NCBI GenBank assembly: GCA_963576735.1
Contig: OY755175.1
Span: 8,758,401-8,822,400, forward strand
DNA length: 64,000 bases
DNA from: Bedellia somnulentella
Lineage: Eukaryota > Arthropoda > Insecta > Lepidoptera > Bedelliidae
Direction of reading: 5' to 3'
The notes beneath the pieces were generated by a model. It was given only the letters and a program-made list of their open reading frames with translations. It did no database searches and was not told where the DNA came from. Position numbers and translations under genes: made by a program. This document shows positions 47,601 through 58,427 of the stretch, piece after piece (position 1 is the first letter of the stretch; each line of letters begins with the position of its first letter).

Positions 47601-50600
47601 TGTAATAAAAAATCACCATCTCAATTCTTAGATACTGTTTTCTACTTGAAATCAAAAGGACCGTATTTTTTAGGTTTGGTAACCAATCTTTTAGCTATTC
47701 TGTAATAAATCAAACACACGCAAACAGCAATAGAGAACAATGTTTTTGTTACGTTAAACTACGTTAAACATTGTTATACTACAATAGGAAGTGTACAGCA
47801 AAAACCTTCAAGCAAAGTCACATATAAAAATTACAATGAAAATGGTCAGTAAAATTGCGATAACTTTTCTATGCATTTGTAGTTTGCTAACGATTATGGA
47901 TCAAGGGTAGTCTAAGGCTCAACCATGCATTAATCCTACGGTATTAGTGATGCAATATGTGGATGGCTGATGGTCCGCTATTGAGTTAGTATAATGAATA
48001 AACACAGGCAAGGATGATCAAGTAAAGCACTGATATTTGAGGTAATTATAGTGGTCAATTAATATGTGGTTTGGTTATCACACGAGTCAGTATAATTAAA
48101 CCGGTGGCATGTCACAAAACAGTAAATCTTTACAAAATAATGATCCTTGCCTGAGTCGTTGACCACAACAATAGGTAACTTTGCTTTCATCCACCAGTGC
48201 GCGTACAGATCAGAGCGGTACACCATGAAACCTCTTTCGGCCCCACATTGACCCTTTATTATCTTTGATAAGTCCTCACTTCGAGATCTAGCCTTGCGTA
48301 CTTGCTCATCGCTTCCTGATTTAGATTTATCACAATTACGGGGTTTGTCCACGCGAGATTGTCTCGATAAATTATTCTCTGGATTATCTCTGTATATCCG
48401 CATATGGTAATGTAAGCTCGGTTTGTTCCGCTCAGTTATATTCAAAGTACTCCACTGATCCGGGACGGGCAACCTTACATTTCTTGGATTTTCTATATGG
48501 GTACTTGGTTGTCGATACAACCGCGGTGGTGGTTGTGGTTTCAGTTTTATTTCTGGTTTGTAGTTAGCAACTTGATACCTCATAGAGGTACGTTTGATTT
48601 TTGGTGTTGAAACCGGCGGATTGGATGCAAATATAGAGGTTACTGTGGCGTTAGAGACGTCAATGACATCCAGACTATTATTGTCTGAAGTGACGCTCGT
48701 ATCACATGATGTACGGGCTGTTGATCCAAAAGGTGAAGTACACCGACACTGATCTTCATATGTAGCAGCTTCTATCTCGGATAATGTCAACTCTTTTCGC
48801 CTATCAATATCATAGAGAAATCCTGCGGTAGAATGTGGAACGTTTTTATCGAGACTATCAGATTCATTTCCAGTACCCGCACAACCATTCTGTTCGATCA
48901 TGTTGAAGTCGGGCGATGCCAAATTACAGCTGCCGACGACTCCAGAATCCGAGGATCTTGGACTATGACAAGTTGACCTGTCACAACACTGACATTTGCG
49001 GCTATTTTTATTGGGGTCTGACCGTATGCTCATCCTCTCGTCTGATTTTCCATATGCCTCAGCTTCTATCATAGACTTTGAAGCAGAGCGCCTAATACGC
49101 TTGTCAGAATTAAGGGAGTGTTTTCGGAAGGGAACTCTAGAATTTAAATTCACGTTTATAACTTTCAAATCGTCTTCTACATTTCTAAACATTGGAGGCG
49201 GATCAATTATCAAAGGCTCAGATGAGATCTGCTCGGTATTTTCAATTTCATAAGGCGAATACCTGGGATCTATACAATCGTGCGATTCGTATGAATCACG
49301 TGACGAAAGTTTTAATTCTGAACAATTCTCTTCAGCTGATTTCCATAATTTAGTAGGTAGTTCGCTTTTCCCACAATAATTGGGAAAACTTCGTCTCGTC
49401 GGTATAAAGTCACTCATATCGTTTGCATTACCATATGGATCCATTTGTGCACTTTGATCCAAATTTGACAAATCCTCACAAGCCATGTTATCTCTTCTTT
49501 TATACAAATCATAACTGTCATCAGTACTCTCGGAATGTTGATTTCTGCCTAAATATCTAGTCCGATACATTGTATCATTTTCGATAGGACTCATTATTGG
49601 GCATGCAGGCGATTGCACCGTTTCAAATATTTCTCGGGTGCAATCTCCTTTGACGAAACCTGGTGGTACGTCAAGACAATTGTCTCGTTCAGGAAATCTT
49701 CTGAAATCGAAATTTCCTGTCCAACTATTACAGGAAGAAGCTGTTCTTGGGCTGCTGCACTCCATCGCATCCTGTCTGTACACTTTTGCACCAAAAGAAA
49801 GACTTCCATCGGTATATGCGGAACTAGTACAACTTTCAGTGGTATCGCTTTCTCTATCTGATTCATCAGAATCGCGATCTGTATCCGAGCATGCAGATTC
49901 TGTCTCTATTGTCCCGTCGTCGGAAATTTTTAAACGAAGACGATTCTTGTGTCTCCTTCGAACTGGCATTCCGCTTAACTCAAAAGCTTTTGCCCAAGGT
50001 CGTTCGTGTAACAGTTTCCGAAGCATTTGTCGGGTGATAACTTTTTTTTTAACGAGTCTAGCAAAGTACTTGGTCAACGAATAATATGGTGAAGCAGACG
50101 GGTAACTAGATGGCGGCAAAGTAACGTGGTAAAGACTGCGTCTACTAGAGTTGATACTAGATAACGCTCCTTCAGAGGGAGATCGGGTGAGCTAGACAAA
50201 AAAATACGCCCATTATTTGTTGTCAATAGAAAGTAAAGACAACTATTCAAACTAGTATTGAGAACAAACCAGAAAATCAAGTTTCTCTAGCATTATACTT
50301 AGGATGTAGTACTAGTATTAGTACTACATCTTTTATAAAAATATTTTCCAAACTAAGGGACTATTAACAAACATTACATACCTACTCTTTTTCCCTTAAA
50401 ATCGTTTCAATAATATGAAAATGAATCTGACAGATGTTTTCAGTTGGCACATATTTTAGACGCGGCATTAAAAAACCATATAATCAATCATAGTTACATT
50501 TCCTCATAAAGTTTCTTCTTATCATTTGTTCTATAAACAGTTAATTAAAAAAACATATCTTACCGGTGGTAAAGAGTGCGGCTGCCCCATCTCATATGTT

Positions 50601-53600
50601 GGACTGGGCATGTTCGAGTGTTTTTGTAACAAACTGACCCAATTATCTGCCTCAGCTTTCGTTTGGCAAACTGCAACTATGGTGTCGATCATGGGTCCAC
50701 TGATCTCAAACGCATTTTTTCTAGACTCTGTATCTTCTAACCTACACACTGTTATACCTGTCAGAGGTAATGATCCCTGCAAATATAGGCTTTGTTATAA
50801 CTTAAATATTATTGCTTTGAACATAATCTAATAAACTGCTTAGTTAATCCATATACCTTTGGCTAGAACGAACTCTAGCCCAAGGTATATGGATTAGGAC
50901 GATGATAATCTGATAATTAAAAAAGTATCCAGGAAACCACTTTCAAAATCCATACTTTAAAAATACCTTTGACGATCATAGATTCATCCGCCACTTTTTG
51001 TATACAAAGTAGGTGAAAATATGTAACAGACAGACAGTCAATAATTTTCAAAATTGTATTTTGGTAAGTGTACCGTATTTACATTCGTATGCATGTACTA
51101 TAACCAGTCGTTTTAATAATACAGACACCCCAATTTTAATACATTGCATTGACATTGCAAGTCTTTCAAGAATCAGAAAATAAAAATACAAACCTCATAA
51201 ACAAACGCAGACACTCTTTTACTAACTGACAGCAATAGTAGAGTAGAAGGAAAGAGGACTAGATAGCGGTCTTGATGTGTGGGCCCGATAGCCACACTGC
51301 CCATGTGAAGGACATCGCCAAGGGATGATATTTCACCGCCGTGCCAGCCGCGGACTTCGCCTGTTACTACTTGCAACTCCAGTTCTTTCTGACGACGTAA
51401 GGCGGCACAGGTACTCTGTTGAATATTTGTTTAAGGGTCTTTAAGTATTTAAAGTTTAATGTATTTAAAATCACTTTTCGGGAAAATCCAAAACTTTAAT
51501 TAAAAATGACAATAAAGTCAATTAAAATCAAGCACTAGAAAGTTTTTTTTTCTATACCTGAACTCAGCCATAATACCAAAAGCATACGACAGATCGTCAG
51601 CATCTACAATTAATGTCTTGGAATTTTAAATTGTTTCAAATCAATAACTCCTAGTCTTCGCACAAACATACAATAAAAGCTGCAATGATTAAAATACATA
51701 CCGCAATTTCCTTATACACCACAGAAGCTCGATGAGTGTCACCTCTGTCAGGATGTGCCTCATGGACATGCCGAGCCAATTCTTGCAGCATGGCTGGGTA
51801 TTTGCCGAGTCTTCGAAATGGTTTTGATAAGCCAGCAGTAAGCACTAACACACCCGGAGACACGGCGCCTGCGCGTTCCATCCACCCGTTTAACTCTTCT
51901 CTGTTGTTGAAAAACGTTTTTTTTTATTAACAACATACATATACTTACGGCTATAGATCTTCTAGAAGGGGTAGCCAGAGCTAAGGAATTAAAAATTCCT
52001 CAGCTACTTTTGGAAATTTTAGTGGGGAAAGATGGTAATATAAAGGTTGTTGGTGATGGGTCTCCAACCGCATCGCCCAAAAATCCCTTAAAAGCCCCAA
52101 TACCGTTAGTCGCCTCTTACGTACGCCCACCGGAAGAAATGGGGTAGTGCTATTCTAAGCCGACACTACACGGCAATTTATTAACAAGTTATGGTCATAG
52201 TCCTCAGTATTGTAGCATGGTGAATCATGATGTTTCTTTGTCAAAAATTTAAATTAGCTTGCAAGTACGGTTTCGGTAACTATCTATTCCAGGTAAAATA
52301 AGCTGAAACTAGCATCACTATAGTAGAGTGTCCTTTATAAGTTTTCAACACGATTTTTTAACGGGATGGGTCATAAAGATAGGAGTAAACTTTCTCATAA
52401 TTCTTGTAAATGAAGCTAGAGGTTTGCCAGGATCGTAGTAAGTTGCAATCGATAGAGTCTGCCTACCCCAATAGGAAATAATGGTGTGAGTTTTTATTGT
52501 TTTTAAAAATTAGTCAAAACATTACATAACAAAATAAATAAGACTTTCAAAATATAAAAACTTCTACTTGTATTTCTTGCACTTGTAAAAACTATTCTTA
52601 CTTGTATTTATCAAGGATGCAAACAGCTCTAGGATGACCAGCGCAATAAATTTGATGAACAGTTTTAATTTGTGTTGCCCATTGCAGAAAAAGACCTCCA
52701 ACTCTTTGGTCGGGGCCTGTTTTTGTAGCACAATCTTCGAGCAAAGCCAAAAATTGTTCATGAGTTTGTAGCACCTCCATTATATTGCCTGTTAATTGTT
52801 TAAATTCATCTCTTGTAAGCCTGGAACAATTATAAGATTATACAAATATGCATTTGGTGAAATGGAGATTAGCATAATAGTGTTTCAAACTACTTACATA
52901 TCACTTTTTTCCAATGGTTGTAGAAAGTTGGTTATAAGACCCTGCATTTCGGCAACATGTGCTTTTTCCGAGTCAATGATGTCTTTGAGAACAACATTTC
53001 TAAATGCTTGAATTTCAGACACAGCTCTTATTGGTGAAGTGGTGAGTGAACCTGATGAATCTTTAAAAGAAATATTACAGTAAACATATGATCTTGGGTA
53101 TAACTCAACCAACTAAAATAATAAAAGAGAGAAATAACATATTATGTAGTATAAATTCAAAAGACTTGTGCAAAGACAAGATTTCAACAAATAATAAATG
53201 GTATTAACTTTTCGACAGATCCAACCACAACATATTGGCGACCTTGAACTTGTAAGATGGGCATTGACACTCCCGCAATTTTCAGATTCCAGAGATCAAT
53301 ATTTTAATTATGCCTTGCTGGATAGTGCTGGCTTAAAATGTCGTCACCCTATTTTCCTGTGGGTGTTTGGAGAAGGCGACTAAGTAAATAAGAGCATAAA
53401 GTTTTTCCTTTTCCAACCATCCAAGGTCTGCTCACTCTAGTACCAACCCTGATGTGAATTTGCAGTGATCCAGAGCTTGTTGCACAGATGTACTGTGCAA
53501 TATGTTTCTAATGTTCATATCAGACAGCACTAAGGCTATGTTTACTATTGTCGCCTAAATTATTCCAAGACACTGTGCTTAAAATAGTGTGTTGTGGTGA

Positions 53601-53687
53601 CCCATGCTTTTGAAAATTCTTATGAATAGACAAGGGCTCCAGTTCCTTGTTGGTCTGAGAGATAGTCTGAGTTGATCTGTAGGCAGA

Positions 53688-53748
<61 letters not shown>

Positions 53749-54530
53749 TTGAACCTCTTTACTAATGGAGTTGTCATGCTGCATCTCCTCCAGTACAATA
53801 ATGAGGTGGGTATTGGATGGCCACTGTGTATATAGTATTCTGTTGTCTTTCTCAAGACTTTATGAAAGTAAAACAAGTTCAAAAGTTTGTATATTTAAAA
53901 AGTATACAATTTTATACTTGTTGGCTTACATATAAGGATGGAGTGTGATGTAGACATCACACATCGTAAGAAGAATGAAAAAGGGAACAGTCATGTTCAG
54001 TACATGTTGCTGTTCTAATTTCCATCCTAGTTTTGTACCTTCCAGTAATGTATGGCAGCAAATGTAGTGTGTTGCTGAACAAGCATAACCAGAAAAAAAT
54101 ATAAAACAGTACTGTTAGTCCCCACATGTAGTGACTACTATCACACATATAAAATCACACATGAAAGCACTCACTTGCAAAATAGTGGCATTACTCTCAA
54201 ATCTTACATCATGCAATTAAATCTTCCATAACATGAATACAATATATATTATTAATTTAAATTATATGAACTACACAAACCTAGTCCAAGAAACAATCAA
54301 ATATAATTGAATAAGATGAGATAAATAAAAACAATATAAAAGGTACCTTTATATTCGGTAACATAATTGCTTGGAAACCATCCTGTGGTATCTCCTAAAG
54401 TTCCTTCCCACCATCCTCCTTCTTCTCTTTGAGTTACTGTTATGATGTCACTTTTTTTAAAACATAATTCATCATTGTTCTTGCCTTTGAATGAATAAAT
54501 AGCCTTTACCAAACAGTTGTCAGTTGCCAT
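41694..54530 (-). CDS. RtGEF: Rho guanine nucleotide exchange factor, PIX/ARHGEF7 family, ten coding exons
   Basis: Activates Rac/Cdc42 and, with GIT and PAK, controls adhesion and synapse structure (family knowledge). Exons in order: 54347-54530 (SH3; GGWWEG and WFPSNYV), 52898-53060, 52602-52820 and 51702-51900 (DH), 51194-51415 and 50564-50776 (PH), 48134-50191 (long linker), 47123-47390, 46517-46717 ([14 protein letters not shown], then [17 protein letters not shown], the GIT-binding region), 41694-41950 (coiled coil, [20 protein letters not shown]). All joints are GT-AG and phase-consistent, giving 1327 codons plus stop. That is much longer than the usual vertebrate form because of the 686-codon exon. 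The C-terminus is RESKC; the vertebrate PDZ ligand is absent. The exon 54347-54549 has a 5' UTR part, so another first exon lies upstream. An optional 24-base exon may lie at 44954-44977. Confidence 0.95.
41951..44570. other. RtGEF last intron, left part
   Basis: Long AT-rich intron. No coding frame in the required phase with an acceptor was found. A GC-richer patch lies near 43590-43700. No SINE copies were seen, in contrast with the left 26 kb. Confidence 0.45.
44571..44977 (-). CDS. Candidate alternative C-terminal exon or 24-base microexon of RtGEF
   Basis: The acceptor CCTGCAG|TGGACTTC puts an exon start at 44977 in the right phase to follow the RtGEF exon ending at 46517. Two outcomes fit. 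First, a strong donor CTCG|GTAAAGT after only 24 bases (44954-44977) keeps phase with the last exon at 41950 and would add VDFAHLSL in front of GEEELG. Second, reading through gives about 135 codons to a stop at 44571, including [19 protein letters not shown], then [12 protein letters not shown] and a Gly/Arg-rich end. That would replace the coiled coil, and hence the oligomerisation region, with a basic tail. The lower part is GC-rich, and GC-rich DNA stays open by chance, so the second reading is weaker. Confidence 0.4.
44978..46516. other. RtGEF last intron, right part
   Basis: AT-rich intron. A 100-codon + frame at 46139-46441 ending in hydrophobic residues ([15 protein letters not shown]) has no start context or domain that I can support. 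Confidence 0.4.
48134..50191 (-). CDS. RtGEF: RtGEF giant internal exon (686 codons)
   Basis: This exon begins after CTAG and opens with [19 protein letters not shown], a Ser-rich phospho-site-like segment. Next comes the hydrophobic-basic [20 protein letters not shown], which is conserved in insect PIX proteins as far as I recall. A basic patch and a long acidic Ser/Asp-rich stretch follow, then low-complexity linker, a proline-rich [13 protein letters not shown] that could bind SH3 domains, and near the end [21 protein letters not shown] chose the donor TTATTTT|GTAAAG at 48133 because it keeps phase 0 with the next exon (GTGGTCCTG). If not spliced there, the frame runs 24 more codons to a stop at 48059-48061, which could be an alternative end. 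Confidence 0.85.
50303..50330. repeat. Perfect 28 bp palindrome in RtGEF intron
   Basis: GATGTAGTACTAGTATTAGTACTACATC-type sequence: 12-base arms GATGTAGTACTA/TAGTACTACATC around GTAT. It lies 113 bp after the RtGEF exon that ends at 50191 is approached from upstream. It would form a short hairpin in the pre-mRNA. Confidence 0.7.
50843..50896. repeat. Inverted repeat of ~23 bp arms in RtGEF intron
   Basis: The arms TAATCCATATACCTTTGGCT and its complement AGCCCAAGGTATATGGATTA surround a short AGAACGAACTCT loop. One mismatch is seen. It lies 66 bp upstream (in gene direction) of the PH exon 50564-50776. It may be the footprint of a small transposon or an RNA hairpin. Confidence 0.75.
51934..52176 (-). 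repeat. SINE-A, full-length, 11 bp target duplication, beside an RtGEF splice acceptor
   Basis: TTTATTAACAA flanks the element at 51923-51933 and 52177-52187. The copy is full length and in the same orientation as RtGEF. Its TATG-tail end lies just upstream (in gene direction) of the acceptor of exon 51702-51900; only the duplication and about 22 bases separate it from the AG. Confidence 0.92.
52408..52500 (+). repeat. LINE-A 3' end fragment
   Basis: GTAAATGAAGCTAGAGG, GCCAGGATCGTAGTAAG and CTGCCTACCCCAATAGGAAA, then TAATGGTGTGAG, follow the LINE-A order. It lies antisense in an RtGEF intron. Confidence 0.75.
53320..53440 (+). repeat. SINE-A, very old copy
   Basis: TAGTGCTGGCTTAAAATGTC, TTTTCCTGTGGGTG and GAAGGCGACTAAG keep the order of the SINE-A head. 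The rest is unrecognisable. It lies in the RtGEF first coding intron. Confidence 0.45.
53690..53745. repeat. (CA)n microsatellite
   Basis: About 28 uninterrupted AC units in the RtGEF intron between the SH3 and DH exons. Likely length-polymorphic. Confidence 0.97.
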
Positions 54531-54603
54531 AATTGTTTGAAGTTCCTTACTGAAACAAAAATACATAAGACACACTGCCCAATTTGTTGTTTAAAAATAT
54601 ATT

Positions 54604-54855
54604 ATTACTAGCAGACCTGACAGACTTTGTACTGTAAAATTTGCTAATGACAAAGCTTAAGGTGTTTTTCCTAATTATAATTATAATATTTTATTGGTCC
54701 AATTTTTTGGGATAAAAAGTATCCCATGTTATAATTTGGGTAATTATCTAGCCTGCCAAATTTCATTCATATACATTATGTACTGAAAGAGCCTTTTTAC
54801 CTCAAAAACACAAACATCCAAACATCTAAACTTTCACATTTATAATATTAATAGG
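54604..54855 (+). repeat. Repeat E, fuller copy
   Basis: It starts TACTAGCAGACCTGACAGAC and ends CACATTTATAATATTAATAGGATA. That pair of ends is typical for a widespread lepidopteran interspersed family. Compare 5540-5735. Located just upstream of the RtGEF start exon, antisense. Confidence 0.65.
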
Positions 54856-56950
54856 ATAAAGTTTTTGATACCGTTATAAACAGCAATCATATCATATGTA
54901 GAATTCATTTATAAACATATTTATTTGAAAAGGTAACATCCCAATCCAGTTATATAATTTAAGGGGCTGTAAATGAGGCTCCTTATATTTATTCATAGCA
55001 AGAGTATTCTAATGCATTATATTAATATACTACAAACTATTGAAAAGTGTTAAATATTTGACAATGATATGATATGGTATTCCATGTACTTATCACAAAA
55101 TAAAGCATCCCAGGACAATTATAAAACTTTTCTTAATATGATATTTCAATAAGAAATTATTGGAATGTGTAACAATCAGGTCCACTAAATTAAAAAATCA
55201 GTTAAGCTTCTGTATGCCCAAATCTATAATATTTAAGATAAACAGGCTTGAAAATTGTTAAACTACTGATGATTAAACATTGTCTCATTCGAGATTCGGG
55301 TTCTACATGTTGAGAAAATAGCCACAAAGATGAAAACATTAATGTTCCAAGGTTAAACATCTGAAATTACAAACACTGAATTATGTTAACTATACAAATA
55401 TGTCATTGCAAAGTTGGGTTGCCCTTTAGAAGCGTTATTGTTAAATTATCGACAACATTCCACCAAGTACTCAGAAATTAAGCTCTTACGCAGATCCAGT
55501 AGTGTAGAAAGATCAAAATAGATTGCTCTTCCGGAGATGTAAGAATAAAGAAAGGACTTATTACCTGGTCTATCATTTAAAACTTTGTGGCTCAACACAT
55601 TAGCGTCTCCTCAGATCAGGATATTAAATATTATTTTCATTTTAAGCAGAAATCAATTTAAATCTTGGTTGACTAATTAAATTGGAATTGGGTACCACAA
55701 ACAAAATTATGTCTACTTATTTGTTTTATCTAAATCTAAACTAAAGTGTAGCACTCATAGAGTACTCATTTGAGGGGTTATGCTTCAATACACTATGCCC
55801 CTCCAGACGGTTTAAATCTTGTGGAGATCTTTGGGGGAGGCTTCTGTCCAGCCGTGCAGTGGACCTCTCTCTATTGGCTTATGAAGATTTGGCCCTACAC
55901 TTGCATAATGTAAACCCAATATTATTGGGATCGATGATGATAAATGGAATTCATTCGCTCATATAATTTAAGGTCATATAATTTCGGGCTTTTCGGGCTA
56001 AACTTTGATATATAAGCATATATTAGTTATTTATATTACATGTTATATATTACATCAATGTAGATAAGTGAATAAGTGCCACGATTGTTTTGTCGATTTA
56101 GCGCGGAGAAGAAAAAACACGAACCAGATAGTGTTGTTTCAAAATACAAGAGGATATTTTTATAACTAAAAATGACAGTTGTAAAACCCTTCATTAAGGG
56201 AACTATATTTTCGATCACCAAAATGTATATTTGTCATCAAGTTGTATCACCTAATAAATAGATCTATCGCCACGAAATATTTTCGTTCTCAGATAAACAA
56301 AAATTGTTCCCAGGTATGAATTATCAAATTAATGTTAATATATGTGTAAAATAAGAGATCGATAACCAATAAAATTATATTGCATTACATGAATATAAAC
56401 TTCGTTCTTATAATAACAGTTTTGTAACTTAAATAATAGCTCTGTGCTCAGAATGGTAGATCTGTCACCAAATAAATCGATTATCGATCGCTGACTGCGA
56501 CTCCTTTTTATTTGATATTTTGTCACCAATACAGTAGTAACATTTTATTTCGTTCAGATATTAAATTAATAGTATTCGTTACCAATTTAATACATCAATT
56601 TATAATTTTAATGAAAAAATTATCAAAGGGGCGGAGACAAATTGGCGCGCTTTAAAAATTTACCAATCCGGCCTCAACGATGGGTAGTATTTTTTATGGG
56701 TAGTTATTGTTTTTAAACAATAACTATTGATTATTTTAACTTTAATTAAGTGTTTTATCTACTATTCTGCTAGCCATAAGCCAGCTATTTTAAACCAGCG
56801 CTGATTGTTCAGTTGTAATTATTTTAAACAATAAATATTGATTATTTTCACGTTAATTGTTTCATTTACTACTCTGCAAAAAAATCTATTTTAATATAAT
56901 TTATACTACCAGTGATGATGACAACCCTATTTTTTTTTGCACTTAATGCA
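54856..56950. other. Upstream region of RtGEF, no exon proven
   Basis: A 5' non-coding exon of RtGEF should lie here or further right. The best-looking - strand donor is GACCAG|GTAATA at about 55565. At 55795-55945 (+) sits a stretch with TCTGTCCAGCCGTGCAGTGGA and ending GATCGATGATGATAAA, which resembles the 3' end of a lepidopteran LINE. Near 56620-56660 a patch with GGCGCGC may be promoter-like; evidence is weak. Confidence 0.35.
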
Positions 56951-57324
56951 TAACATAACATACATAAACATAAACGTTCACGCCGAATATCCCCGAAGGG
57001 GTTGGCAGAGGTACTAATACTTCTGAACATCACGTGACTTTGTCACCTGGTGTTCAGAGTACCCACGTTTTGCATGGACAGTGTACTCACGTGATAGGGG
57101 GCAGGCCTATCGCCGTTTTGTACGAATACACTGTCACATGACTAAGTACAACTCAGCCATGTGGGTTTCCTCACGATGTTTTCCCTCACCGTTAACAACC
57201 ATGATAAATTAACCACACATATGTCTTTAGAAAAGACAAATTGGTGTAGGCCCGACCCAGGATTTGAACACTAGTCGTTTGCACGATAACCGAGTGTTCT
57301 ACCCACTGGGCTATCACGGTTGTT
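56951..57324 (-). repeat. SINE-B, full-length, 10 bp target duplication
   Basis: ACTTAATGCA flanks it at 56941-56950 and 57325-57334. The sequence is very close to the copy at 21067-21455, which points to a recently active source. It sits between the divergent genes RtGEF and the ankyrin gene. Confidence 0.92.
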
Positions 57325-57765
57325 ACTTAATGCAATTTTCTAGTAACATAATATGATTTATTGGTGATCTCTTTAAATTAGTTTGCTTAAATACTTATTA
57401 GGACACACCTATTATAATACATACAAAAACATTTATTTGGTACTAGACCTTATATCTCAGGATTCCAGGTGATTTATTGTGGAACTGATTTTGCATTGAT
57501 TGGTGACTACATTTTGGTGACAGATCTACTATTTTGAGGACAAACCCTATTATTTAAGAAACACAAAACTAATTAAATTGGTGATAGCTTAAATGATACC
57601 CAAGGTTAATCTTCATATTAAATACGTTACGTACGTAGTAATTCGTAATTTTCGAGACGTTTTGAGTATTGAATCGTAATGTCATCATGACATGTTATCT
57701 AACGAGATTATTTATGACTAAAAATGTTAATTAGACAATCCTTCATTCTTCTCAAACATAACATA
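57325..57765. other. No feature recognised
   Basis: AT-rich intergenic sequence with short TGGTGACAGATCTACTATTT-type motifs that recur loosely nearby (56460-56530, 57500-57560). No gene. Confidence 0.35.
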
Positions 57766-57925
57766 ACATATACTCACACCATTTTTTTCTCATTGTGGTA
57801 GGCAGAGAGCATAGAGAGCCTGTCGATCGCTACTCTGTACGATCCTGACAAACCTCTCTGGCTTCGTTTACATCCATCAATCATCTCATTCTTGCTGCTT
57901 TTTTATTCCTTTTATTAACATTATT
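57766..57925 (-). repeat. LINE-A 3' end fragment
   Basis: On the - strand: the GATGGATGTAAACGAAGCC and GTCAGGATCGTACAGAGTAG order, then CTCTCTGCCTACC and TGGTGTGAGTATATG with a TTATG-like end. It is truncated at its 5' side. Confidence 0.75.
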
Positions 57926-58427
57926 AATGCATATAATTAAAACATTATTTTTCAATGTGATATAAATACAAAAATAATATAAATATATTCACATTTTAAT
58001 ATATATATAAAAAAATGAAATTTTAATTTTGGTTGTTTGATCCTTTTATGACGCGACGCTGGCAAAAAGGTGTTGAACAATTGCCGTTTAGCCATAATAA
58101 AATAAACACAACAACAATTTTGTATTGTTAATTTAATCTATCTATCTATCTATACTTTAGAAAATAAAAATTAGGAATACTTAGTCAGATTAGAATATAC
58201 GATTTAGAGACCTGCATCTTTCTTATTTGTTTAATCAAATTGAATCGTGTTAAATTAAATATTGTAAATAATAATAAAACAACATACTTACTTATACGTC
58301 TTCAAAATTAAAAGTTTTATAAAACATTATTGTTTTGAGTGGGTAAACACATAAATCAATATTTAGGGTAGCAAAAGTACGTAATACTAGTACGTACGTT
58401 TCTTTCTTTTTCTTTCTTTTCTATAAA

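Noticed and set aside
53686..53745. The CA run as a CRISPR-like or regulatory array
   Set aside because: Simple dinucleotide microsatellite without spacers.
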